DNA from: an uncultured Collinsella sp. | GTDB taxonomy: Bacteria > Actinomycetota > Coriobacteriia > Coriobacteriales > Coriobacteriaceae | Direction of reading: 5' to 3' | Length of the DNA stretch: 64,000 nt | Assembly (NCBI GenBank): GCA_900755685.1 | Contig: CAAEHI010000044.1 | Coordinates: 66,973 to 130,972 of the forward strand | Part shown: in pieces, positions 55,290 through 63,873 of the stretch | Numbering within the stretch: position 1 is the first letter of the stretch | Layout: the number at the start of each line of letters is the position of its first letter | Program-made: the position numbers and the translations under genes | The notes under the pieces: model-generated | Seen by the model: the letters and a program-made list of their open reading frames with translations, nothing else | What the model was told of the DNA's origin: nothing | The model's database searches: none

Positions 55290-56135
55290 TTAGATGTAGA
55301 GAATAAACTTGTGCTCAGTCTTATGAAACACGGTGTAGCCAATAGCAAGAGCAATAACAGCCCAAACAACACACAGCCCAAAGGTAAGCGCAGAGGGCAT
55401 GGTGTTAAACAGGAAAATATCGCGCATAAACTGAAGGTAGTTGTACATGGGATTGACAACCACGAGCACCTGAATCCAATGTGCCATATGGCTAATGAAG
55501 TCGGTCGTCCAGAAAATCGGCGTCAGATACATCCAGGCCGTGATAACAACGGTCCACAGGTGCATAACATCGCGGAAAAAAACCGCCAGCGCAGACAGCA
55601 TCATGCCCAAGCCCATGCAGAAACACATAAGCAGGAGCAAGCAAACCGGCAGAAGAATTAAATGCCAGGTGGGAAGCACGTGGAACCAAAGCATAACCAA
55701 GGCGACGGCAACCAAAGAGAAGGCGAAGTTAACGAGCGAGAACAGCACCTTCTGCACCGGAAAGACCCAACGGTGCACCTTGACCTTCTTAAGCAGCGAG
55801 GAAGCCCAAATGATGGACATAAGCGCTTGGTTCGTCGACTCGGACATGACAGAGAAAGTCACGTTACCGACAATCAAGTAAAGCGGATACATTTCGGGCG
55901 TAATAGAACCATTGCGACCTTGCGCGAAGATTGTCGAGAACACAATCGACATAACAACCATCATCAACAGCGGATTGAGGACGGACCATGCCACGCCCAA
56001 AACGCTGCGACGATATTTGATTTTAAAATCTTTGGTGACAAGCTGCTTAAGAATGAACTTGTCCTTTTCAAAATCATTTTTAGCGTGAGAGGCCGGTTTA
56101 GCCACCGCTTTCTGACTCTCTACGTTGTCAGCCAC
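55290..56135 (-). CDS. Polysaccharide ABC transporter, permease (TagG/Wzm-like)
   Basis: Membrane subunit of the ABC-2 exporter. The product is 281 residues from the GTG at 56135, seven bases after AAGGAG; open frame continues upstream but lacks a start with a ribosome binding site. A cytosolic N-terminus with the family motif LVTKDFKIKYRRSVLGVAWS precedes six hydrophobic segments, and the C-terminus has NPMYNYLQFMRDI. Divergent from the GT2 gene with -10 elements on both strands between them. Confidence 0.93.
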   Translation of the reverse strand: MADNVESQKAVAKPASHAKNDFEKDKFILKQLVTKDFKIKYRRSVLGVAWSVLNPLLMMVVMSIVFSTIFAQGRNGSITPEMYPLYLIVGNVTFSVMSESTNQALMSIIWASSLLKKVKVHRWVFPVQKVLFSLVNFAFSLVAVALVMLWFHVLPTWHLILLPVCLLLLMCFCMGLGMMLSALAVFFRDVMHLWTVVITAWMYLTPIFWTTDFISHMAHWIQVLVVVNPMYNYLQFMRDIFLFNTMPSALTFGLCVVWAVIALAIGYTVFHKTEHKFILYI

Positions 56136-56172
56136 GGACCATCTCCTTGTCTCGTAAAACATAACAGTGGAA

Positions 56173-56263
56173 AGTATAGCCCTCCCACGATGACGATAAC
56201 CCACCGCAACAAATCTGGAGAACTAACCCATATCTAATCAAAGCGACGGGCGATAGGTATACT
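56173..56263. promoter_or_regulatory. Divergent -10 elements between ABC exporter and GT2 genes
   Basis: TATACT occurs on the minus strand at 56173-56178 (for the permease) and on the plus strand at 56258-56263 (for the glycosyltransferase). Neither has a good -35 hexamer, so both promoters may need an activator or rely on extended elements. The 161-bp gap holds no gene. Confidence 0.45.
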
Positions 56264-56296
56264 TTCGACCAGATGAGTAATTAAAGGAGGTCCTAC

Positions 56297-57226
56297 ATGG
56301 ACTATTCGAATACCGCCGTCATAATTCCCTGTTACAACGAAGCGCTGACGATTGGCAAAGTTGTCGACGATTTTCATCGAGAGCTGCCCGGCGCAGTTGT
56401 CTATGTTTACGACAACAACTCGTCCGACGACACTTCGCAAATAGCCAATCAGCACGGGGCCACGGTGCGCCACGAGCCCAGGCAGGGCAAAGGCAACGTG
56501 TGCCGCCAAATGTTCCGCGATATCGATGCCGAATGCTACTTGATGGTCGACGGCGACGATACCTACCCTGCTGAGGCCGCCAAGCCACTCTGTGAGCCCA
56601 TCCTTAACGGCGAAGCGGATATGACCGTTGGCGATCGCCTGTCAAACGGCACCTATGCCGAAGAGAATAAACGAGCCTTTCACGGATTTGGCAACAACCT
56701 TGTTCGCGCTATGATTAAGTGGATTTACGGCTACAGCTTTGACGACGTGATGACCGGCTACCGAGCCATGAGCAAGCCTTTCGTCAAGACCTTCCCCGTC
56801 TTGAGTGAGGGCTTCCAGATTGAAACCGAGCTCTCCATCCACGCCGTCGATCACCGCTGGCGCATTAAAGACGTGCCGGTGGAGTATCGCGATCGCCCTG
56901 CTGGCTCCGAATCCAAACTCAACACGGTCAGCGACGGCATCAAGGTCATCGCAATGATCGGGACGCTCTTTAAAGACTATCGTCCGCTCAAGTTCTTTAG
57001 TCTTATTGCACTCGTTTTCACCATCATCGGTCTTGCCCTGGGATTACCAATTGTTGCAGAGTACTTCCAAACCGGCTTAGTCCCCCGCTTCCCCACAGCC
57101 ATGCTCGCAGCCTCATTCATGTTTCTGTGCGGCCTGAGCTTGGCAACGGGACTCATTCTCGACTCGGTTGCGAAGGTTGAACGAAAGCAATGGGAGCTAC
57201 AAGCCTATAAAACCTATTCAAAATAA
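56297..57226 (+). CDS. GT2 family membrane glycosyltransferase (DPM/GtrB-like)
   Basis: Probably transfers a sugar from a nucleotide donor to a polyprenyl phosphate. The 309 residues have a GT-A domain with VIIPCYNEALTIGKVV near residue 8, YDNNSSDDT, the DxD-type MVDGDDTYPA and a downstream Tyr/Arg acceptor region (DDVMTGYRAMSKPF). Two C-terminal transmembrane helices (FFSLIALVFTIIGLAL and AMLAASFMFLCGLSLATGLI) follow. The ATG has AAAGGAGG upstream. It faces the GlfT2-like gene and shares a terminator with it. Confidence 0.9.
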   Translation: MDYSNTAVIIPCYNEALTIGKVVDDFHRELPGAVVYVYDNNSSDDTSQIANQHGATVRHEPRQGKGNVCRQMFRDIDAECYLMVDGDDTYPAEAAKPLCEPILNGEADMTVGDRLSNGTYAEENKRAFHGFGNNLVRAMIKWIYGYSFDDVMTGYRAMSKPFVKTFPVLSEGFQIETELSIHAVDHRWRIKDVPVEYRDRPAGSESKLNTVSDGIKVIAMIGTLFKDYRPLKFFSLIALVFTIIGLALGLPIVAEYFQTGLVPRFPTAMLAASFMFLCGLSLATGLILDSVAKVERKQWELQAYKTYSK

Positions 57227-57262
57227 GAAGAGGTCCGGACTTAATCCGGACCTCTTCTTATT
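57222..57262. terminator. Bidirectional terminator shared by convergent genes
   Basis: A perfect 18-bp inverted repeat (AATAAGAAGAGGTCCGGA with its complement, 5-nt loop) contains both stop codons. The GT2 TAA is in the left arm and the GlfT2-like gene's stop is in the right arm. Its A/T-rich ends give T-runs on both strands. Confidence 0.85.
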
Positions 57263-59099
57263 TCAAACCTAAATACTGTTCCCAGAACTCTCGCGAAGTC
57301 ATGTACGGCATGGCATCTTTCCATGCCCCCTTGACGCTCTTGCCCTCTTTACGATATCGCACCATCAGTTCGTGCTCTCGGCGGCGAATACTCTTGAACC
57401 GCGCTCGATCCATCGTGCGGACCGACCCCTTCTCGCGGGTCGGATCAAGAAAGACCAGTGTCTTGCAACGCGTCGAGTTGCCCTCAAGCGTACAGCTGCC
57501 GTTCTTGACCACATAGCCGGGCTTTCCGCGCAACAGTGCATCGGGAAGATAGTGCTTGTCGTAAGGAATGGATCTCCAGTACTTCATAAACTTTGAAGGA
57601 TGGAATTCCAGATTAACATTAGCAAGCACTTGCTCCGTAACTCCGGCCTTACAAAGAAGTTCAGGATCCATTTCGGAAACAGGAATCAGTTTTTCGTTTA
57701 ACTTACCCTTGCCAATCATCGTCGCGGCGCCATCGAGCTTCTGGAGATACTCAGGGCCACGCAGATAATCCTCAAAGCCATCGAGAATAAACTCGGCAGC
57801 CCGATAGTCCATATCGCGCAAGTTCTGACGTACCCCTCGCTGAATACGAAGGACAAACATCTTCTCGTCAGCACAATCATCGAGAGCAATCATGGCAAAG
57901 AAGTTGCGAAAGTACTGGTAGCAATCAACCGAAGCGCGGAAACGCCCCTCAAAGCTTGCATGCCACACGCAAATGCAATTCATGGTCATGTAGACAGGCT
58001 TATTGCGCATGCCGAACTCAACGTCATCGCAGCGGATGAAGAAAGGCATGGGAAGACCGTTCTTTTCGATAGCCTTCACCGGAATGCAGCTATACCACCA
58101 AGCTCCATAGGCCTGGTCAACCTCAACACTCGTACGCTCGTTTTCGAGAATGTCAGCCAGCTTGCCAACATTCAGATCTTCTTTTACTCGACGATAGGCA
58201 CCAGTAGTCGTCACATACGAGACATCCTCAAACTGACGAGTGGGATCCTCCATCGAAAGCATGGCGCCGTTAATAAAGGCATCCTTATATTTGCCCCTAG
58301 CAAGAGAGAGCAGGTTGAACGTACGAATCAAACTCTCGGGCATGATAGAGACATCGTCATCCATCAAGATGATATGGGTGAACCGATCAGGAGTTTCAGT
58401 AGCCGCCATCATTCCACGCGCGAATCCCCCCGAACCGCCCGTATTGGGATTCGGGAGCACGGTGACTAGCCCATCGGAAAGTGATGCAGAATCGAGCGTC
58501 TGCCCATTGTCGACGACAAACATGTGGAAGTGGTCGCGAATCGGACCGTCCTCTTTGGAGATGCCTGCTTTAACGAGTTCAATATTCGGAAGAATGTACT
58601 GCTCATTCTTAAATGTAGTAGTAGAAAGAGCAAGATTGATCTGGTTAATTGAGTCCTCAGGAACATCAGTCAGATAAGAGGCGTTCAAGAGGTCTACGGA
58701 ATAGCTCTCATCACTCTCAATCCTAAAACCGATCAAGTCGTAGCCGGTTGTATCGATATCGATATCGAGAACGCAAGGATCAACTTTATCGCCATCAAAA
58801 GGATAAGATTTAAGCTCGACGGGATTCAGTTCGCAAGATCTCACTCCATGAACGACAACCCGGCCCCTGCCAAATAAAGCCATATGCAAGACGACGCCGC
58901 CAACAGACGCATATTGATGCCATTTGCCAGCAGATAAGCCATTCACATACGTCAAAAAGTCAACGTTTCCATTGATATGAAGTGAATGAATGTCGTCATC
59001 ATACGAAGCATCACCAGAGAGCACGCGATAGTAGAGTTCGGGAAAATCCTTTGCATGCTTTTCAACTTTAAGTACAACATTCGCAAGTTTAAACTGCAT
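57258..59099 (-). CDS. GlfT2-like galactofuranosyltransferase (paralogue 1)
   Basis: Probable polymerising or branching galactofuranosyltransferase using UDP-Galf from Glf. The product is 613 residues from the ATG at 59099. The N-terminal beta-rich domain (residues 1-150) starts MQFKLANVVL. The GT-A domain shows LPNPNTGGSGGFARGM near 217, the DDD metal motif in LMDDDVSIMPES (247-249), WWYSCIP, CDDVEFGMR (358-363) and the WH of CVWHASFEGRF near 380, matching GlfT2 architecture. A basic helical C-terminus follows. It is cytosolic or peripheral, with no signal peptide. The second copy at 60419 begins with nearly the same motif. Confidence 0.88.
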   Translation of the reverse strand: MQFKLANVVLKVEKHAKDFPELYYRVLSGDASYDDDIHSLHINGNVDFLTYVNGLSAGKWHQYASVGGVVLHMALFGRGRVVVHGVRSCELNPVELKSYPFDGDKVDPCVLDIDIDTTGYDLIGFRIESDESYSVDLLNASYLTDVPEDSINQINLALSTTTFKNEQYILPNIELVKAGISKEDGPIRDHFHMFVVDNGQTLDSASLSDGLVTVLPNPNTGGSGGFARGMMAATETPDRFTHIILMDDDVSIMPESLIRTFNLLSLARGKYKDAFINGAMLSMEDPTRQFEDVSYVTTTGAYRRVKEDLNVGKLADILENERTSVEVDQAYGAWWYSCIPVKAIEKNGLPMPFFIRCDDVEFGMRNKPVYMTMNCICVWHASFEGRFRASVDCYQYFRNFFAMIALDDCADEKMFVLRIQRGVRQNLRDMDYRAAEFILDGFEDYLRGPEYLQKLDGAATMIGKGKLNEKLIPVSEMDPELLCKAGVTEQVLANVNLEFHPSKFMKYWRSIPYDKHYLPDALLRGKPGYVVKNGSCTLEGNSTRCKTLVFLDPTREKGSVRTMDRARFKSIRRREHELMVRYRKEGKSVKGAWKDAMPYMTSREFWEQYLGLK

Positions 59100-59131
59100 T
59101 TCAAATACCTTAATCAAAGCCGTTGTAACTA

Positions 59132-60319
59132 CTAATTACATTCGACGACAAACTTTGCCATCGCGGAGCGAACATCAGGATCAGACAAAACATCCTTTGC
59201 AAAATGATCATGCCCGCAGATGTCCATAGGCATGTAAGGCCATCCAGGATAACAGGCGTCAGCGACCTTTTCCGCTTTCGCAGGAACCGAAAAAGAGAAA
59301 CCGCCAAACGGATGCTTTCTTACGAGAAGAATATCGTTGCGATCCCAAATTATTTTTCGCTTAGGGGCATCAAAAACGTTATCGATCGCGTATGCAAAAT
59401 CGCCATGAGGCTCATCGGTCAACAAACCAAGTGCATGAGCCTTTTCGTTAAACGAATCGAATACGCTCTGGACAAGATCAATCTCCGCAGAAGAAACAAC
59501 TGTTCTCTGAGCTTCCAAGTCAACATCCCCGCACTGCACGCTAAGACCACTGTCGGGATGAAACATCCAAGGATTATCTTTCCAAAAACTAAACTCATGT
59601 TCATTTTTGTCAAAGAAATCCATAAGCTCAATTCTGAGTTGCCTAAGTCGATCGTTCGCGCGCTTGGAATTCTCGGCCGCACGGTCGTAAATCGAAATGT
59701 CCACAAAACAAGGTATAAGCGAATTAGTTGAACAAAAGCGAACTTGACGGCACTTTACAAACCAGTCATATACAAGAGTGATTTGATATTCAGGGTCGTC
59801 TTTTAAAGCGGCAGTGAGCTTATCCACATCGGACCTAAGCATGCAGATATCAATATCGTCGTCCCAAGGAATAAAACCCGATCGAGACAAGGTGCCAACA
59901 AGAGAACCATAAGAAAGCCAGTATTGAATATTATTGGCAGCACAAATCGCGTCTAGCTTACTCATCAACGCCGCGTTTGCCTGCTGCATCAATCGAATAT
60001 CACCCTCGGCGTCGGGCAATGCATCAAAGATTTTGCAACGGAGCTCAAAAGGGGTGAGATCGGGGTACGCACGTCGCGCTAACAATTCAAAGCGAAGCCT
60101 CATTTGTTCTGACAGACTTTGTTGGCGTTGCTTGAGCAATTCAATTTCTGGAAATAGCCGAGTATCGAATTTGTAATTGATATTCATATTGATACCGTTA
60201 TCGGCCTGCTCAATACGGGCGAAAACCTCGTCAAAACGACGGTCCATATCCTCATGCATAGCATGCAACGATCGGGATGAGCCAGGGAGGATCTTTTTAA
60301 TAGTAGAAAGCAAGGACAT
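59132..60319 (-). CDS. LicD family phosphotransferase
   Basis: LicD-type nucleotidyl/phosphotransferase; relatives add phosphocholine or other phospho-alcohols to teichoic acids and glycans. The 395 residues have an N-terminal helical region of about 120 residues, including a probable coiled coil. The LicD core follows: WLSYGSLVGTLSRSGFIPWDDD with Gly138-Ser139 and Asp residues near 153-157. The C-terminus has WPYMPMDICGHDHF. ATG at 60319. It lies between the two galactofuranosyltransferase genes in AT-rich DNA. No choline uptake or CDP-choline genes are in this window, so the transferred group is unknown. Confidence 0.85.
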   Translation of the reverse strand: MSLLSTIKKILPGSSRSLHAMHEDMDRRFDEVFARIEQADNGINMNINYKFDTRLFPEIELLKQRQQSLSEQMRLRFELLARRAYPDLTPFELRCKIFDALPDAEGDIRLMQQANAALMSKLDAICAANNIQYWLSYGSLVGTLSRSGFIPWDDDIDICMLRSDVDKLTAALKDDPEYQITLVYDWFVKCRQVRFCSTNSLIPCFVDISIYDRAAENSKRANDRLRQLRIELMDFFDKNEHEFSFWKDNPWMFHPDSGLSVQCGDVDLEAQRTVVSSAEIDLVQSVFDSFNEKAHALGLLTDEPHGDFAYAIDNVFDAPKRKIIWDRNDILLVRKHPFGGFSFSVPAKAEKVADACYPGWPYMPMDICGHDHFAKDVLSDPDVRSAMAKFVVECN

Positions 60320-60375
60320 GGCTTAACCTTCGCAACAACAAACAATGAACGAAGCACAATTACTCATATGATACA

Positions 60376-60409
60376 AAAGAATGAGTGGGTCCCACCTTGA
60401 AACCCACTC
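60376..60409 (-). terminator. Probable terminator after the second GlfT2-like gene
   Basis: GAGTGGGT and ACCCACTC form an 8-bp stem (11-nt loop) followed by ATTCTTTTG on the minus strand, 9 bp past the stop. The licD gene would then need its own promoter in the remaining 56 bp. Confidence 0.65.
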
Positions 60410-60418
60410 ACATGAAGA

Positions 60419-62299
60419 CTACTCCGACGCCTCTTTCAAATACTGTTTCCAGAAATCGATCGAAGTAAAGACATCTCTATACGAAGCGTATTCGGTATAA
60501 ATCTTATCTTTGTTTCGCTTGAATTCCTTCTCGGCTTTACGAAAACGACTCCAAACCTCTTTGAATCGCTTCTTATCCATATGTCTAATGGCACCCTTTT
60601 TATTAGGCATATCTACCACAATAAGCGTGTCAACATCCCTGATTTTACCTGCGGGATAAACCCATCCCGCAGCATCAATAACAGCAACCCTACCGTTACG
60701 TTTAGCGGAGTCGTTAACAAAACGGTGGCCATTAATGGTCAGATAATCCTTAAATGCCTGCAGCCTAGACCTGTCGCCCCCAAGGCTCAAATTGCCAAAA
60801 GTCAGTTGCGTCAAGTCGACACCCAATTCTTGTGCCTGAGGGATGAGCTGCTCGATGGGAATCAATTGTTCCCTTTCACGATTTGCCGCCATAAAACGGG
60901 ATTCAGCGACAGGATGAGAAATCCACTCCGGACCTCTCAAAAAATCTTCAAGACCTTTTACGGCAAGAGCAGCTTCATCGTAATTAAATTTCTTCAAGTC
61001 GAGCTCAACTTCACGACGAATCTCATAAAGAAAATCAGAGAGAGGCGCAGCGCCAGTTGTCGCCTGACTGATTAGCGTATTTCGGCTTACCTGATAACGC
61101 TCCACGGCAGCACTATACTTAAACTTAAAGGAATTATGCCAAACGCAAATACCATTCATGGACATGAACTTGGGTTTGCAACGAAGCGCATACTCAGCAT
61201 CATCAGAACGAACAAATAAGGGCAAGGGCAACCCCTCACGTTCAATCGTTGCGGTAGGTATAACGCAATACCACCAGCCAGCATACTGTTGGGCAGTGTC
61301 CTCATAAAGGCCAGTTGGGGCCTTATATATCTCGGTCTCAACGACATCATGAAGTGAGGTCATATAGCCTGCAGGCTTAAGGGGAGAAAAAGTTCCCTTA
61401 GCAGTAAAGAACCCTAAATCCTCGGTACGCAAATTGGGCTCTTCCAAGCTCATCATGGCACCCGATAAAAAGGCCTCAGCATATTCTTCTTTGAGAAGAG
61501 AGAGCAGGTTGAAAGTGCGGATAAAACTCTCGGGAAGAACCTCGACATCATCGTCCATCAGGAGAACATGAGTCGCTTTAGGATTCTGCTCAAGTGACTC
61601 AATCATCCCCCGAGCAAAACCACCAGACCCGCCGACATTAGGATTTGGATGAACAGTAACACGCGATGAATCCAGGTTTGCACTATTCAGCGAACGGCCA
61701 TTATCAATAATGTGTACGTGGAAATGATCAGCAATCTCTTCATCAGAATCAATAATGTTCTTTTGTAAAAGAGATACGTTACGGACAATATAGTCTTCTT
61801 TTTTAAACGTAGTAGTTGCAAGCGCTAGCTCAACTGGATGAATATCCAGTTCTTCACAATCGCAATAATAATACGCATTCCGAATATTAACAGGGCCTTC
61901 AGTACTGATATTAAAAGCGTGCAGAATCTCTCCCTCACAAAGGGAGAGTTCGATTTCAGCCGTACTCCATTCATCGGATCGTTGCAAACTAACCGCAGAG
62001 CCATCAATTGTAGAAGGAATCCAAGAATAATTATTTGCATACGTCTGCTGAAGCGTTAAGGCGGAGCCGCAATACTCGATATGAAGATAAAACGCCTTTG
62101 CAGTAGTGTATTTTCGCCACTTATAAATGGATAGCGCATTAAAATATGTTGTGAAATCAACATTGGTCGATTTCATGATTTCAATAGCGCCATTCGAAGT
62201 TGGAATAACAAGACCCTCCGTTGCCCTATAGCAAAGCAATGGATACTGCAACATCGCATCAGATCCGTTAAAAATCAAATTTGCAAGTTTAAAATGCAT
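60419..62299 (-). CDS. GlfT2-like galactofuranosyltransferase (paralogue 2)
   Basis: Second member of the GlfT2-like family. The product is 626 residues from the ATG at 62299 (MHFKLANLIF). It has the same order as paralogue 1: a beta-rich N-terminal domain, HPNPNVGGSGGFARGM, LLMDDDVEVLPES, WWYCVIP, FVRSDDAEYALR and CVWHNSFKFKYSA, then a basic C-terminus. The DDD motif and the acidic pair of the active site are intact. Different residues around the acceptor site suggest another linkage or acceptor. The gene is clearly AT-richer than the core chromosome. Only a weak GGATGG lies before the ATG. Confidence 0.87.
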   Translation of the reverse strand: MHFKLANLIFNGSDAMLQYPLLCYRATEGLVIPTSNGAIEIMKSTNVDFTTYFNALSIYKWRKYTTAKAFYLHIEYCGSALTLQQTYANNYSWIPSTIDGSAVSLQRSDEWSTAEIELSLCEGEILHAFNISTEGPVNIRNAYYYCDCEELDIHPVELALATTTFKKEDYIVRNVSLLQKNIIDSDEEIADHFHVHIIDNGRSLNSANLDSSRVTVHPNPNVGGSGGFARGMIESLEQNPKATHVLLMDDDVEVLPESFIRTFNLLSLLKEEYAEAFLSGAMMSLEEPNLRTEDLGFFTAKGTFSPLKPAGYMTSLHDVVETEIYKAPTGLYEDTAQQYAGWWYCVIPTATIEREGLPLPLFVRSDDAEYALRCKPKFMSMNGICVWHNSFKFKYSAAVERYQVSRNTLISQATTGAAPLSDFLYEIRREVELDLKKFNYDEAALAVKGLEDFLRGPEWISHPVAESRFMAANREREQLIPIEQLIPQAQELGVDLTQLTFGNLSLGGDRSRLQAFKDYLTINGHRFVNDSAKRNGRVAVIDAAGWVYPAGKIRDVDTLIVVDMPNKKGAIRHMDKKRFKEVWSRFRKAEKEFKRNKDKIYTEYASYRDVFTSIDFWKQYLKEASE

Positions 62300-62357
62300 T
62301 GAAAACCATCCAAAAAATTCCTGGTGCAACTTGGCAAAATGGCATAAATGCCCATGG

Positions 62358-62398
62358 CATTGTTTGCATTCTCACTGATTTAAAGAATGCAAACAATG
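62358..62398. repeat. Perfect 15-bp inverted repeat
   Basis: CATTGTTTGCATTCT and its exact complement flank an 11-nt spacer, 13 bp past the rfbC-rfbD stop. There is no T-run on either side, so it is not a standard intrinsic terminator. It could be a factor-dependent terminator, an RNA-stabilising hairpin or a recombination-related element. Confidence 0.6.
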
Positions 62399-62410
62399 TA
62401 CTAAAGGCAT

Positions 62411-63859
62411 CTAATCAAAATGAAGTTTTAGCTCTTCCTCCCAGTCGGGCATGTGGAACCCGACCGACTCGAGCCTGGAAAGGTCGAGCGCGGAGTGGAC
62501 CGGGCGCGGGGCGATGGGGCCGACGGCGCCGGCGTAGTAGTCGGCAGTGCTGACCGGCACGACCTTCTCCCCGTTGCCGTTGGCTGCCTCGAAGACGGCG
62601 CGGGCGATGTCCGCCCAGGACTTGACCGCACCGGAGCCGGTGCAGTTATAGGTGCCGTAGGGGGCGTGCGTCCCCAGCACGTGGAAGATGGCGGCGGCCA
62701 TGTCGCGCGTGAAGGTCAGGCGGCCCAGCTGGTCGTCGACGACCGTGACCTGCGTGAGTTTGTCGTCGGGGTCGGCGACGCGGTCGGACAGCCCCTTCAT
62801 GGTCCTGACGAAGTTGTAGCCCTCGCCGATGACCCAGCTGGAGCGCATGATGTAGTGGCGCGGACACCCGGCCACGGCGATGTCGCCGGCGGCCTTGGTC
62901 TGGCCGTAGACGGAAAGCGGGCTGAGGGGCTCGACCTCGGTATGGACCTCGGCCGTGCCGTCGAAGACGTAGTCGGAGGACACGTGGACGAGGGTGATCC
63001 CGTGATCAGAGCATGTGCGGGCGAGCAGGGCCGGGCCGGTCGCGTTGGCCTTCCAGGCGGTCGCGCGGCCCTCGGGGGTCTCCGCCCTATCCACGGCCGT
63101 GTAGGCGCCGCAGTTGATCACGGTGCCGTAGAGCGACCAGTCGTACTTGGAGTAGGCGTCCGGGTCTGACATGTCGAAGGTGTCGATGTCGCAGAAGTCG
63201 AAGTCCTTGGCCACGCCGCGCTCCCCGGCGAGCGCGCGCACCGCGCGGCCCAGCTGGCCGTTGCAGCCGGTGACGAGCGTCCTCTTGGGCGCCATGGGGA
63301 CGACGTCCCTGAGCATCGGGTGGTTGAGGTCGGCCTCGGAGACGGTGGCCTCCTCCAGCGGGATCGGCCACTGGATGGCGAGCTCGGGGTCGGCGAGGTT
63401 AACGAAGGTGTAGGTCCTCTTGAGCTCCAGCGACCAGTGGGCGTCCACCAGGTAGGTGTAGGCGGTGCCGTCCTCCAGCGCCTGGAAGCTGTTGCCCACG
63501 CCGCGCGGGACGTAGATGGCCTTGCTCGGGTCCAGCACGGTCGTGTAGACCTTCCCGTAGGTGGCGCTGCCCTCGCGCAGGTCGACCCATGCGCCGAAGA
63601 CCGAGCCGCGGGCCACGGAGATGAACTTGTCCCAGGGCTCGGCGTGGATGCCGCGGGTGACGCCGCGGCTGTCGTTGTAGGAGATGTTGTTCTGGACGAT
63701 CCTGAGGTCGGGGATGCCCAGGGCGGTCATCTTGGCGCGCTGCCAGTTCTCCTTGAACCAGCCGCGCGAGTCGCCGTGGACGGCGAGGTCGACGACCTTG
63801 AGGCCCCCGATGCCGGTCTCGGCGACGGAGAGGTCCTTCTCGAATGCGATGTCTGCCAT
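62411..63859 (-). CDS. dTDP-4-dehydrorhamnose 3,5-epimerase / reductase fusion (RfbC-RfbD)
   Basis: Carries the last two steps of dTDP-L-rhamnose synthesis on one 482-residue chain. Residues 1-190 are the cupin epimerase (GDSRGWFKENW, NNISYNDSRGVTRGIHAEPWDKF with the catalytic His, YVPRGVGNSFQAL). Residues 193-482 are the SDR reductase with TLVTGCNGQLGRAV, SSDYVFDGTAEVHTE and the YxxxK of SVYGQTKAAGD. The ATG at 63859 follows GGAGGGGAG; upstream open frame is the end of rfbB. DNA is extremely GC-rich and uses AGG arginine codons, unlike the AT-rich neighbours. Confidence 0.93.
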   Translation of the reverse strand: MADIAFEKDLSVAETGIGGLKVVDLAVHGDSRGWFKENWQRAKMTALGIPDLRIVQNNISYNDSRGVTRGIHAEPWDKFISVARGSVFGAWVDLREGSATYGKVYTTVLDPSKAIYVPRGVGNSFQALEDGTAYTYLVDAHWSLELKRTYTFVNLADPELAIQWPIPLEEATVSEADLNHPMLRDVVPMAPKRTLVTGCNGQLGRAVRALAGERGVAKDFDFCDIDTFDMSDPDAYSKYDWSLYGTVINCGAYTAVDRAETPEGRATAWKANATGPALLARTCSDHGITLVHVSSDYVFDGTAEVHTEVEPLSPLSVYGQTKAAGDIAVAGCPRHYIMRSSWVIGEGYNFVRTMKGLSDRVADPDDKLTQVTVVDDQLGRLTFTRDMAAAIFHVLGTHAPYGTYNCTGSGAVKSWADIARAVFEAANGNGEKVVPVSTADYYAGAVGPIAPRPVHSALDLSRLESVGFHMPDWEEELKLHFD

Positions 63860-63873
63860 CTGTCTCTCCCCTC

